DNA of 64,000 nucleotides from NCBI GenBank assembly GCA_964023205.1, contig OZ026834.1:32340756-32404755 (forward strand), given 5' to 3'. Both the position numbers and the translations under genes were made by a program. The DNA is from Lutraria lutraria. Taxonomy: Eukaryota > Mollusca > Bivalvia > Venerida > Mactridae. Below the pieces are notes generated by a model that searched no databases, had not been told where the DNA came from, and saw only the letters and a program-made list of their open reading frames with translations. Below, piece by piece: positions 26,601 to 41,600 of the stretch (positions are counted from its first letter, which is position 1; each line of letters begins with the position of its first letter).

Positions 26601-29600
26601 TAATATAAAGCAATAAAACATACAGGGGTGTGTTAAGTTCTTGATTAGAGGAAGGAAGAGTTATTTTTGTCCTAGTGAGAAATGACACTTTCAATGACTA
26701 GAAAGCGTGTTAAAAATAGAATAAATAGACAGATATACATCATAGATACACATCATTCTACAGGCAATCAATATGTATCAACATTAGTTCAGTCAAGATT
26801 TTAGGAGAATGGGCTCATCCCTCACCTAACCCCACCAGATTTTCCCCATAGATTTCATAAAATAGACTGCTGTGATCATCCAAGCAATAATAACACCGTT
26901 CTATACATAGCGTGACGTCACTACGTTTGTCTAACCTCTATACATAAAACTGATTACTATCCACATTTAGATAGTTATACATACGCTAAAAGTATAGTTC
27001 CGCGGAAGGATTAAAAATGTCAAAACAACCATATTGGTTGTATGTTATTAACAAAATTTGTTTAGTTATGTAAAATGAATACGTAGTACCATTTCTATTC
27101 TTATTCTTTCATCAATAACACTCATTATTCAATGAAACGCAATGTTGAAGTACGCTTGGCTCCAATGTGTACCATACGGTGACGTCACGCTATGTTATTG
27201 TTTATAATTTCCATTTTGTAAGTAGTTCCTGCAAATACCCATAATGCCCCGAGCAGAATAACACAGGTCAGTGCATAGCGCTACCATAGTGTACACATTG
27301 ATAATAACACCCCTGTACACATGAAAAGTAGACTGTGACACTTATAAACATGATTATTTACAATTCCATTACATATATCTTACACTTTATTTATTATCAT
27401 CATACAAAGTTTGATAGAAATAAGTTTCTGTGACCTTATAATAATAGTTCCACTTACCCCTTTCCTTTACACATAACCATAGCCTCAGCGATAGGTACCT
27501 GTGCAATACCGCCAGCGGTTGACAGATACTTAGTTATCCTACCATACACTTGATCAGAGTCTGTAAAAACAACACATTATTTGTGTACCAGTAATACTTT
27601 TACTCAGGGCTCCAGATAAGGGACGTATTTGCGTAAATACGCATTAGTTTTCCCGAAATACCCATATAAAATATTTCTAAAGCATACCGATACGCACTTA
27701 AAATCCGAGGTACTCATTTTACTAGATTAAAATGCGTAACTGTCAAATTAAAAGTAGTATCTGTGACTATAGCGATTTAATTGAACATATTGAATAAGGC
27801 AAAGGTATGTATGTGTTTGTGTTTATAAGTGAATACCCATTAGAGTTGTTCCATGATTGTCATTATCCTTGAAAATTGAAATACCCCCGCCAAAAAATTT
27901 TAGCCGTAAAATACCCTCTGCTAAAAAATGCAGGGGGTAAAATACCCCTTTCCCAAATATTTATCTGGAGCCCTGTTTTACTGATATATTTTCTAATAAA
28001 AGTTTGTTGTTTTTTTCATGAAAAACTGACAAAAATTATTCTGTTTTTTATTTTAGCTTTCTGTTTTCAGTACAAGCATAATTATGATATTAAAGAATAA
28101 CAAAATGCCTATCAACCTATCCACTGTTAAATTTTAGGGTCACATAACCACTACCCAACTCTTTTTGTAAGAATGGTCATAGTTATATCAATATGATCTA
28201 CACAACAACCGATGTTCACTTTACCTAACTTGTTGGATGAAGTGTCCGTCCGTTCAAACGTATCCTTCCAAAGCCAATCACCAAACAGACTGTTATAAGT
28301 ACTGTCTATATGGGCGATAAATTTACCTAACGCACAATTTCCTGTAACAATAAGAAAATATTGGTAAAAAGACAGATGACAGAACAAATTAATAAGACAA
28401 CCATAAACTCACATAGTACCTTAACATGCTTATTTCTAGCCAGCAAAAATGATTAAAACTGCTTAGAAAAATTACTTCATTTACACAACTGGAAGAAAGA
28501 TCAAACTAGAGTTTATATGTAGTTTATCGACCAATTCGACATCAACGGCCATTTCAGAGCTGCCCCAGATAGAAAAGAGAGGATATACAGGAGGACTAGG
28601 CATTATTATTCAGACACTTTCGAAAAAAAAAATCCTGAATCCTTATGGTTCCAGGTGTAAAGCACATACCTCATTCTATTTTCCTGTGATTTTCTAGACA
28701 CAGTACTTGGTTTGGTAGCTTGGATGGGGTAAACTAGAGTTTAAAGGTGCATAAAACCAGGATATCTTAACCAAATAAATGGGGAAAAGAACACCTAATT
28801 ATACATTAAATCACTCACCAAATGGTACAATAAGAAACTTGACATAATTCTGCCAGTCTGGAGATTTGGCTGAAAACTGTTCAACATACGGACGTAAAAC
28901 TGAATTTATAAAACCATCCCCACCAGCAATGGCTATCTTTGTAGAATGAGGACTACGAGAATTGTAATTACAACTGAAAATACAGAATGAAATCAACCAT
29001 TATACACAGAATGAGAAATTCTAACATTTCACAGACCAGTTTTTATACTAATCAGAGATTTAATAATGTCTTAAGTACAGATGTACTTACAGTTAAATAA
29101 TAAATACCGGTAAGTATGTTTCTAGTTTCAGAACAGATTAGAAGAGAATGAACCTACAACCCAAAAATTACATAAATACACACAGTTCTTATTCATTACT
29201 TCTGTTTTTAGTAACCAGACTATCTACCAGTATTTATTTTTTTTAGTCAATAACATTCTGCTTATTAAAGGATGAAAAATAAAAATAAAATTTGAAACAA
29301 GAAGTAACATGAATATAAGATAAATACACTTGGTTTTTAACTTGTTCTATCTTACACATTTTGTGAAACAAGTCATTCTAACTTAAATCAACAGCTGGGT
29401 ATGACAGCTTCCTGGCTTACGTGGCTTGTATTGATACAGAGAACAAGAAGATTGAGGGAAATTTCTGTTGAAACCAGAATTCATACACATGACCTTCTAG
29501 CTGTAATGCCTGCACTAAACTAGACCTTTATGTCTCTGTTTAAATACAGTCAAATCTGTGTTAGTGACCACCTGTGAATATAGGCCACCCTGTGAATAAA

Positions 29601-32600
29601 AGCCATTCTTTAAAAAAAATATTGGTTGGTTGTTCAAAACAAAATAAATTCAAAATCAAGACCATTTGTCAATAAAGGCCACATTATGTCTTTCCCAAGG
29701 GTGGCCTTTGTTCAAAGCTCTGATTGATGATAAATTAATGCACTGTTTGGTTACTTAAAACCACTAAGATACAGACTTACAATTTTTGTATTTTGGAGAC
29801 AAGAAAGTTGAGAGTAGCTCTAACATCAGCCTCAGAACAAGCACAAATCATGCGTAATTGTTTCTCCTGTAGTTTCTGTACAAGTAACTAGAAAATAAAC
29901 AAAATCATAATTATATCCTATACATAAAACAAATACAATGTAATGTGATTTCAATATCAATGACAGTTTATTCAGTAGAATGTCTACTGTGTGTATTGTA
30001 GACAAAATCTGAGAGTATTCAATTAAGAAAAACTATCATTTTTGGTACAAGGGAAATATATGATATTCAAAAGTGAACAAAAATGACATCAGTAACTGTC
30101 AAGTTGCTTTTAGCAAAGTTGAATCATGTCAGACAGAAAACAAACAATCTAATATTGAAATGAATATAGTTTATTCACAGCTTACTATGAAATTTTACAC
30201 ACACTAAAAAGGTTTTTAAAGGGAAAGCTTTATTTATAGAAATGTTAGAAATGTTACATCAATAAATTCATGCACATGACTGCAATGTTTTTATTTAGAA
30301 GTCAGTAGTTCAATTACTGTATATTATTATTGTCAAGATGGCCACAAGTTGATCTACCAAATGCTTCTGATCAGAAGGAAGATCAATCATCAATCAATTT
30401 TTCACAAAAATGTACCTGGGCTCAATTTAGATATCATGAACTCCAGGCTAGCAACCTTAAGCTAACAGAATGGGCTAACTAAATTGGCCTCTGAGAAAAA
30501 ACAAAGTACAGGGAACAAGCTTATGGGACCATTACATGTTTTTGCTGCTAGAACAGTTCCAAATCAATGTCTAAATGTGGCCTTATATCAAGACAAATTG
30601 GGAACTTTTTGCCACCAGGAACTCCATAAATCATACAATCTACAGGAGGCCCTAAATCAGGCAAATTTGGAACAGATAACTAGTCCTTTATCCAAATCTA
30701 ACAGTAATACACCAGAAACAGTTCTACCTGTCCTTGCCACTCAGCAGTATTGACTAGCAGAAAACTTTCTGGTAATTTATCATCTGAGCCTCCAAGTTCC
30801 AAACCTAACTGATCCAGCAGTGCTTTGCGTGGCTATAAATAGAAACACAGTCATTATACTATAAATGAAACACAGGCATTATATAACAAATATAATCAGT
30901 ACACATGTATAAACAGATGATATAATTAAACAATTATGATTGTAAAACAATTTATGCTTATATTTAATATTATAATTATGAGAGTGCATTTCAATTTTTA
31001 TATAATCAGACTTGAATTTTTACAAAAGCACAACTCAGTTTCAGCCATGGTACTGACAGTAAATACAGCGAAACCTGTGATAGGGCCAACTCTGACTAAA
31101 GGCCATCCTGTTAATAAAAGCCATTTATGCAAAAAATGTAAATTATAATATAGAACAAAATGACCTCCAAATAAAGGCCACCTGTCAATAAGTCTTTCCC
31201 TAGGGAGGCCTTTGTTCACAGGTTTGACTGCAACTGATCACACTTCAAGAAATGAAATTGATTTTTGTTTTAGTATACAAATACTGAGCATCAATAGTTT
31301 AATGCTTAGCCTAATTATAGAAGGAAATTGTACATAAACCAACAACTCATGACAGGGCTATTTTAAGGAAGTGCAACTTTGATCAGTAAATATTTATGAT
31401 ATTCTCTGATCTGGCAAATTAACACAAGACAGGTAAAGATTATTTTAATATACATGTAGTATTCAGATGAACTTCCTCTTTCATTCAAGGGTATCACCTC
31501 AAAATATGCGGGACAACGAGCACATCAATCGCTGTGTACTTTTTATTAAGGATAAACTGACAATTAATGGTCTCACATAAAAGGAAGTGTAGCCACTCTA
31601 TAAAATATGTTTACAGTTTTGTTTACAAGCAGATAAAGGGAAAACTTAGTGACACAAACAATAATGTCTTACCATTATAAAAAAATTCTCTCAAGTAGAT
31701 TGTTAAGAAAACTCTTCAAGAATTTGGTTAAGAAGGTGCGTTAGAAGAAATTGCCAAATTCATGAAGTACAAACATAATTATTTTGATATACAGTATTCT
31801 GGCAGAGAATACACCATAGTGATAATATATATTGATTACAGCAAGGTAAATATACACTAACTTCCATACAGTTACCAAACAATATGCATAGTATCGCAGC
31901 AAATAATGTGAAATCATATGATTGTAATAAATACAATTAGGATAGATAATATGTGAGCATCAAAAAGAAAAGCAGTATTATTTATTAACAGTTTAGCATA
32001 GATAGCACAAAAATGATACATTAAAATAATGAAAAGGGAGAGAAGAGAAATAGAGAGCAGGGAGAAGGGGGATATAGAGGTTAAAAATAGAGGGGAGGGG
32101 TATAGGGTAGGGAGAGACAATGACAGGGTTAGGGAGAATGAGTGGCATTAGATGGGAGAAGACAATGAGGGAGAAAAAGAAGGGGGCGGTTGAAGGGGGA
32201 GGGACAATGAGACGATGAGGGGAAATAGGGGAGGTGGACAGAGACCCTTTTTTGGAGGAGGAGGTAGAGTGATAATGAGAGGTAACAAGAGGGTGAGAGA
32301 ATATGAGAGGGAAATAAGGAGGAGGGGGGTGAGAGGAAAGATGGGATGAGAGGAGAGGGAAGTAAGATGAAAGAGGGGGAGTGAGAGGAAGGAGGGAGTG
32401 AGCAGGAAGAGGGGTGAGAGGAAGGAGGGGTGAGCAGGAAGAGGGGGTGAGAGGAAAGAGGGGGAGTAAGAGGAAAGAGGGGGAGTAAGAGGAAAGAGGG
32501 AGTGAGAGGAAAGAGGGGGGGGTATGAGGAAAGAGGGGTGAGCAGGAAGGGGGTGAGAGGAAAGAGAGGGAGTAAGAGGAAAGAGGGGGAGTAAGAGGAA

Positions 32601-35600
32601 GAGGGAGTGAGAGGAAAGAGGGGGGGGGGGGGTATGAGGAAAGAGTGGTGAGCAGGAAGGGGGTGAGAGGAAAGAGAGGGAGTAAGAGGAAAGAGGGGGA
32701 GTAAGAGGAAGAGGGAGTGAGAGGAAAGAGGGGGGTATGAGGAAAGAGGGGTGAGCAGGAAGAGGGGGTGAGAGGAATGAGGGGAGTAAGAGGAAAGAGG
32801 GGGAGTAAGAGGAAAGAGGGGGAGTAAGAGGACAGAGGGAGCGAGAGGACAGAGGGGGGTATGAGGAAAGAGGGTGAGCAGGAAGGGGGGTGAGAGGAAA
32901 GAGGGAGTGAGAGGAAAGAGGGAGTGAGAGGAAAGAGGGGGAGTAAGAGGAAAGGGAGTGAGAGGAAAGAGGGAGAATGGGGAGAGTGGAAGAGACAGAG
33001 TAATGAATTAATCTTTTTTCAAGTGAACTGCTCCACTATCAATCCCATATTTTGATCAAAATCAATATTCTTAGAATGATATGAAATCTGTCAATAGTTA
33101 GTAGAGTTGTGCCTTTAATCTTCTTATACAAATTAATTTAATAATATTCCTATAAAACCTTCAGTTTACTTCAGAAACAAATCAATCAGTTCTCGTAATG
33201 TAAAATTACCAGATGAATTTTCTCTTAATTAAAACTTGCTCAAGATATACAATTTTACACTTTCAGAATATGACACAAGTACAACAGGATAAACCTCCAT
33301 CTAAAATATAACCGTCAATGTTACAGACATCAGATAATTGTAATGAAACATTGTTATCGTGTGACCTGTACATTTTGTAGATTGTTCCTGTTTAATCCTA
33401 CAATAAGCTCAAAGTCATCCTAGAATTTCCTTACAACAAACAAATAAACATTGGCAAATTTTCACAATTTTAGCTATATAACAGCCTAAAAATTTTTCAC
33501 ATTTCTACAAAACCATGGCAGGATACACTTTTTCACATTTCTGATAACACGATGAATTTTTTTTCGCATTTTAACTACGTACTGTTTTATAAGACACATT
33601 AATTTATAACAACACATAATGTAAAGCATATCTTCATTACTTAATGGCTATGGCAGATAGATTTGTGATAAAAAAAATAACACAGTATTTTTATGTTTTT
33701 AACCAAATATAGAGTACATTACAAGTAAAAGCATGATTCATCAGAATGCAGAAGAACTTCCATGTTAAAACATTTATATATGCGAAAATAATTTTCACAC
33801 TAAACAAAATATCCAGAAATGAATCATATAATTAATCTATTACCTATTTACATAAAAAGACAGCACACACAGAAAGCCTATTTAGCACAATACTTACATG
33901 CCAAAATTAAACAAGAAGCATTTCAAAATATATAAATAATATAATAAAGTTTTATCACAATTCTGCTTCAAATGCAAATAAATTATTCACATGCAGTCAT
34001 CATTTATTATCACTCATTTGAAATCTGGAGAATTTTTTCTTAAATCTGTTTTTGAAAATGTCCCAAAGTATGAAGGTATGGTAAAAAGAATAAATAAAAA
34101 TATAAATGAAATAGTTTTAATCTGATGTGGTAATCTTGGTTGTGGTAATACAGGACTATTACAATTTAATACTACAATAAATCAATTCTACTATTCTATT
34201 TAAAGTGAACTGTGTCAATTATTTGCATCAGGTCCACAAAGGTGCTGACTAAGCAAGCTGTGCGAGGACAAATAACTCCGAACTTCTCCACACATAACTT
34301 TATTGTTTTAACTAGTGTAAAGACATTAGCACATCTAAATGTTGATAAATCACAGATGTATCCCTGTTTACAAGCCAAATTCAAACCTTTGGAAAATCAA
34401 TTGATTGTTTGTCACGTCCCTAAATAACAATTTTATAATTCAGACTGGTTCATGGTGCTAGCTTGTATGGTACTAAATTGTATGGTTTGTGGTACAAATT
34501 TGTATGGTTAGTGGTAATAATTTGAATGGTTTCTGGTACTAATTTGAATGCTTTGTGGTACTAATTTGTATGGTTTGAGATACTACGTAAGGTTCATGGT
34601 AATAATTTGTATGAATCATCAGTTGTTAGTGCATTGTGTCATTAATGAGTATGCATATAAAAATAAATTTGGCACTTCTAAGTAATGAGGATTGTAACAA
34701 AACATGTTAATTATGACATTATTAAATAAGAACTTTTGAAAGGGCAGCATGTTCAACAAGCTGAAATCTATGTGTCCATGTTTGATTTGTATGTTTGTGT
34801 TGTACACCCCTTTTCAATTGTTAGAGTCATATGAAGTGGACACTTCACCTAACCATCGTTCCTGGAAAGAACCAGTACTAGACTCCCATCCTCCGTAAGC
34901 AACTGTCTACTCACTCACATAAATAACATAAATAGACATGGTTGGTAGCTGAGCTCGAACCCACGACCCTCTATCAGTGAGAGGTTACAGTGATTTGAAG
35001 TCAGCAACCTTAACACAGGCAGGTTGTTCACGATTGAAATCATTATTTCCAAAGTGTATATGAAAAGCTGTAATAGTTTAAATAAATGCAAGTCAGAGTA
35101 TTTGAACTGTACATATCTTGACCTACAAATGAATGAAGTTAATGGCACAGAGGGTAGAAATATGCTTCCATGCAAATATTTCACCTCAAACCGAGGTAAA
35201 AAAAGGCAAGTCGGATTTATGGGTCATTTACAATATGTCAAAAAAGGACACTCTGGTCAGACAAGCTATAGATTTACACTATAAGTGGCATCTAATGGCT
35301 ATCAATAAATTGAGATTGAGATCAAAACGGTTTCAAATTAAAAACAATATTTATTTAATTTCAGCTATTTTCATAATGACAGATCAATTGCTACAAATGA
35401 CCAAAATTAATGATTTTCTCATTTTTTAAAGACGACGCCACAATAGTAAAGCAATAAAAATGATAATCATTAAAAAATCCTGCTAGTTCTTACTAGTCAC
35501 TCATCTTGATTACGTGGACCTCTAATAGATATTTTCCAAAGCACCTAAAATGTTAATACCATTTCCCAGCATATCAGTATGCATCATTAGATATACAGAC

Positions 35601-38600
35601 ATATAATAACCCAAATATTAGTTCATACTAACACCATGTGAAGAAGTTTTAGGCAAGCAAGCTTGGATAAGAGAACAAAGTGCTATATCATCACACTAGA
35701 GTGCCAGAAGCTCATTTCAGCTATATAAATAGACTGGTTATAAAAAAGCAGTTGACAATTTACAACCAGTCTGTAACTAGATCGAGAAGGGTATACATGT
35801 TTTCTCATGATTCTAGTTACATTGGGGCACAGTCTACTGACCAACTGATCCACAAGACCCATGCTGTTACAGCGCTCCAAATGGCGATGAGCTTTTTTCT
35901 CCTTTTTCTCTTTATACGATGTTGCTCGTTCTCGAAGCGGCCGCTGTGACGTCGATGGACTCAATGTGTGTGCAAGTGATTTACCAAATTGCGTCTAAAA
36001 TGCCATACACCAATACAATAAAGCTGACAGATCAATGCCAAGACAAAGTGCATACAACATTTTAATTCCTTGTGTAACAAGACACTTTGTAAGGGATAAT
36101 CATGTTTATTGTTAATTGAAATACATGTACGCATTTTGAGATTAGTCCAACTACTATCCATGTTATATCTTTATAACTAACTATAGTCAATGCTTGTATG
36201 ATGCAACTCTACACTATTTGAACATCTTGTTAACAATCTGACATACCAAAGAGGTGATGATGAATGATATGAAAACATGGGTGAAGTCACCTATTTCAGT
36301 CAATTATTTCTCCCACTTTCTGAGTACTAAGCATAAGTCCCAGTAAACTAAAGTCTAAACAAAGATACAGCACCCTAATGTTTCTATAAACTCATACATT
36401 ACTTCATTAAAGAGAGCTGTCTATTGAAAGGCAACTTAAGATATACCGGTACTAGATAAGAAGATTATTGTACTAAATGAAAGCTAATATTTTACATTTT
36501 AGCTGTAAGATTGCTATAGCACAAGCAGTACAGAGTACACCTGCTATAAAACACAATATGTATGTAAATTAAAACAGGAAACGGAACTATTTAATTGACA
36601 GGGTGATAACAAGATAATTCAATATAATACAATCATGTATTGAAATCATTGATGATATCATTTGGTTCAGACCAGTGATTCTTTTTTTTATATATACTGA
36701 AAAAACTAAAACACTGAATCTCGCTTACAATATTCAAGTATTCTTTTTTTATACGAATATTTGTTTTCATAGCTAGTTTGTTTGAATCCAATATGTCTAT
36801 TCCTCATACATTGTGTCCAAAATCAGTTGAATCCAAATACTATTCATGTTTTCTAAAAATGTCTAAATATCTATACCAAAAAATCTGATAAAAAAGACAT
36901 ATACTCCAGATAATTGTAAGACACAAGAATTGTGTAAAGTAAGCCATCTAATTCAAAGAAATGAGAACAAATGGTTGAAATCTTAAAGACTTGACTTAAA
37001 GAAGAGCCTCAATTTCTAAAAGTTATGAAAATAGGCTAAAGTTTGCAGACAAAATACTTGATAATATCAACAAGCAAGGAAGATGATGCCAATTAATTAA
37101 CTTTATAATACAAAATACCCTCATCACAACCTATTTGATCGTATTTGTTATGTCAATTAATGAATTTTGTTTTTCATTTTTTTGAATGTCAATTATTAAT
37201 GAATGAAGTAATGATAAATTCATGTTATAGATTGTGGGTGTTTGTCTGACTATTTCCAGTGTACATACTCTACAGCTACAAAGTATACAATCAAATTAAA
37301 ACTGGATATACTTTAGTAGAAATGGTTATATTCACTAGTAGCTCACCTGGGTGTAATGAATACTTAATACATCAAGTGTTTGATGTAGTTGAATACATCA
37401 ATATTAAATGAGTTCAGAAATGATCAATATGTACTAGTACCCTTATTTTATCAGTTGATTCAATGTGGGCAGGAGATTGACCGGACACAAATCACAACTT
37501 CATAGTAATAGTGATTCAATGGTCCGGAGCAAACTATCTAGAGGTATACGTTTAAAAAATTGATCAACTCCATATTATAGAATTTAATCTAGTAAAATCT
37601 GTATAATTGTGAGGTTTCAATTTAGTAGGTAAAAAATAACTATCAACCATGTTTTATCTTAGAGCAATGTTTCAGTTAATGATCTCTATTTTGTATACTG
37701 CAGACCATATTTGAATATGACACAAAAACCGAACACCTCATATGACAATAGATACTAACATGATAATACAATTCCAAAATTAGATCACAAACTGAACACA
37801 CTTCTAGTCAGCACCAGCACAGCCATGCAAACTTATCTTGGAAAGATTACAAAGTTAATTCAATATTCAAATATTCATTAGAAAAAGGTAATGTAAAACC
37901 ATGCCGGTTAAATGATTCCCCAGGTGAGCTAATCTTGTACAGATAAATCATGAGACAGCAAAGATGATATCGGTATATAGTTCAGTGAGTATTAATACAG
38001 AGTTCAAACATTTAAAACACCATTTTAACAATGTGTTCACCCAACAAAAGTGATGTAATGAAAAACTATAAGCGGTGAAAAAAATGGATGGATTAAAGGG
38101 ATATACAGAAGTGTTAAATATACCTCAGGTTTAATAATCTCCGTGCTAAATGAAGGTTTAGCTATCTCCGTGCTAAAAGATGGGCCTTCTATACTAGTTG
38201 CCATGGCAACATCCGAGGTTTCTGGATCTGTATCACGTTCCTGTTAGTGAATGAGTGACGATAGTAAAAGAAAAGAAACACAGGCCAAATAACAGCAAAC
38301 TCCATGGCAGACAACATGATAATATAGACTTGTTCCTATTCTACAATAATAATGTATTTATATACCCTAAGACCCTTCATTGATGATTTGGACAAAAATG
38401 TAATACATTCTCAAATAAGCACCATGGACAATGGTTAGGCTAAAACAAATAAATACCATGTTTCCATAACATCCCCAAAATGAAGGGCAGTGTTTTTTCT
38501 CTCTTCATTGGGAAGAGGCCTTAGCCTGTTGATTTTGGGAAGAATTATCGCTAAAATTGCTGATTTTGGAAATAAAATAGCTGGTGTAAGTTTGGATTTT

Positions 38601-41600
38601 TGGGAAAACTGTATGATTTTAAAGAAATTTTCAATTGGGAAGAGGCCTTTAATAGGCCTATGTTACAGAAGGAGAAAAACCACTGAAGGGTTACAAATGT
38701 ACATGGTCAGCAAAACTACTTTTTTTTTTAAATTCATTTTTGTTAAATCAAAGAAAAAGTTCATATGACAATAAGAACCAGACCAATAAAAGTCAAAGGT
38801 TAGCAAAAACATTAGGGTCAGTCAGATTAGTGGAAGCCAGAAACTTTTATTTAACGCTAAAGTCCCATTTTCCATTTGTTCAACTGAATGTTATAATACT
38901 CTCTCATTTTGTATAAAATTGTAAAAAATTCCTCAGTGAATCTTGAAATATATTATTTTTGTATATGATCATCCAAATTTGTAGTGAAGAAGCTTTAAAT
39001 GATCAAAATACTACAGAAGGATATATATCCCGCGTTTTTACCCCCAGCCCCCCTGAAGAAATGATCACAATGATCATTCAAACAAATCTATATTTAGATT
39101 GTTGTCTGCCATACATAGATTAAAAATGTAGATAACTGAAATCAACATTAATTAGTTCAATGCTTATAATAATATAAAAAGAACAGAACTTAAGGAACAT
39201 AAATTTATCTAAAATTACATTAGATTTTGTACAAAATTAAATAAATTTACATGCTAATGAAATAAAAGTCCATGCTTAACTTTAAAATCTAACTCATATC
39301 ATCATTCCTAATTGAATAGCATTTTGTATAACAAAATTAACATGAGTTGCATATAGGTATTTTGGATTAAAAAAATGGAATGTTGTTTAAGACAAAGTCA
39401 AGAGTCAGAATTCTATGTTGGGACTTCTGCTCTACTGGTCGACAATGGCAAACATGCATCTAGACCTGATTAATCTATCATCAGTACCAGTGACAACATC
39501 TTCCAATCAAATCAAAACGCAATGCATAGAAGTACGTAATTTTATGCTGACAACATACGTACCAAGTTTTATTCAAATTGGACAAAAAAAACCTGAAGGA
39601 GGAGAAGCATTTTCAAAAGTGTTTGCAGAAAGACAGACAATACAAACAAGTCTTGTCTTTGACCAGTAGAGCTAAAAACACACACAGTTTTGCAGTAGAG
39701 CTAAGAATTACAGATGAGATGAATTTTAATGACACTTAATGTTTATGGGAATTTAAACAAGATATGTTCACACTACATAAATAGACTGATATGAATTCCT
39801 TAATTACATCACAGACTTCTAAATCAAAATGCTATTCAAGCAGGATAGACACAAGCATTGGCTTAGACTAAATCAATTACAGACAGCTTTGATTGGATGG
39901 TCAGACACAGGAAAAATCGACCAACCAATCAAAGGGCGGTACTTATGTATCAGCCAAAGATTACTTTCATTTTATCATCACAGGCACTAACCAGTCAAAA
40001 CAAAAAGTAGTATCAATTAATCAGAGACAATTTAGATTGGATGATCATTGTCCATACAGATTAACCAATCAAAGTCATGACAACCTGTATTTACCAATCA
40101 TTGTCTGTTCTTATGAAGTATATCCTGAATCATATAAAAATGTTGCATGCTGCTAAATACTGCCATATATATTTTGTATACAGAAGCAGGTATAAACAGC
40201 AGCCAAAATATTGTTATTAACATTATAATTACATTCAATCTGACATTGTCATTACATTTCCATACCAAGAAAACAGTAAATAAAACAAATGATAAACAGA
40301 AAAAAAACATGCTCAATTAGAGCATAACTTGACTTAAGTAACACATAACATCACTGTCATAAAATGACCTACATCAAACAGACACATCATGGGCTCATGA
40401 CACAACATGTAAACATGACAATCAAGACCTCACTGAGCAGTATTTGGCAGCTAGCCAACAATATATAAACATGCCGGGGAAAGTCCCCTTCGTTAGAATA
40501 ACCAACTTGGCAGTATATATAGTTTGTTTAGTATGAACACATTTGTATATTATAAAACTTACAGCTTGGCTATTTGAGCTGTCATCACTGCCAAGATTTC
40601 TAGACGGGATATCCTGTGAAAAACAAAATTTAACAAATCGAGCACAACACAAAACAACAAGCATGTAGTTTTCCCTACAATATGAAACAAATACTAACAA
40701 TCTGACACGGACAACTAAACGTCTTATCTCATAGAAATGATGGATTGCACTAACAAATATAAATAATTGCCATGGCAACAAACAAGTCAATACAATGTCG
40801 TAATGTAAGTCATCATTTTTTAAATACAATTGAACAGAAATCTGGAATGATAGCACTGGGTGTACATAAGTCCAGATCTGAAGTAAACTTGTTGAAGCAA
40901 TCAAGATAAAAGACTCAAGATTCTTCCAAACTCATACTAGTATACAGTCAATACAGACACTAAGACTTCATGGATTTTTTCGTCATTATTTCCTATAAGA
41001 ACGATGATATCAGATTTTAGATATGGATTTTTTCTTCATTATTTCCTATAAGAACGATGATATCAGATTTTAGATATGGATTTTTTCTTCATTATTTCCT
41101 ATAAGAACGATGATATCAGATTTTAGATATGGATTTTTTCGTCATTATTTCCTATAAGAACGATGATATCAGATTTTAGATATGGATTTTTTCGTCACTG
41201 TTCCCTATTATAATGATAATATCAGATTTTAGATAAATATTGGTATTGGTAAATAAATATCTGCATGCATTAATGGATTCCAAACAGACAACAATACACA
41301 TGAAGTAATAAATATACATATTATGCAAACTAATACCAAGACAGATCTGATATAAAATCGCAATTCATTGAGCCAATGTCTTACATATCACAAAAGTATA
41401 AAATGTCACATTTATAAAACAATACTGCTTTATCCCATAACTCGGTATCATAAATTGTTAGACACAATACTTTTGTAAATAGAGATATCAAAACATAAAT
41501 ACTAGATTTATTGTTCAGCTCTGACTTTCAAAATAATAGGTAGTTTCGATATAAATGCATCTCTTTACATAAAATTGTACTATTCATGATTAACAGAACA

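Noticed and set aside
30484..30753. 89-codon plus-strand ORF
   Set aside because: It overlaps PACS exon 13 on the opposite strand and intron sequence; no splice or domain support.
35024..35429. Overlapping ORFs of 86-98 codons on both strands
   Set aside because: They lie in a PACS intron next to a SINE. The amino-acid make-up is that of AT-rich non-coding DNA.
40422..40904. 160-codon minus-strand ORF, the longest in the window
   Set aside because: Only 40563-40613 is a PACS exon with matching splice sites. The rest is intron that happens to stay open.
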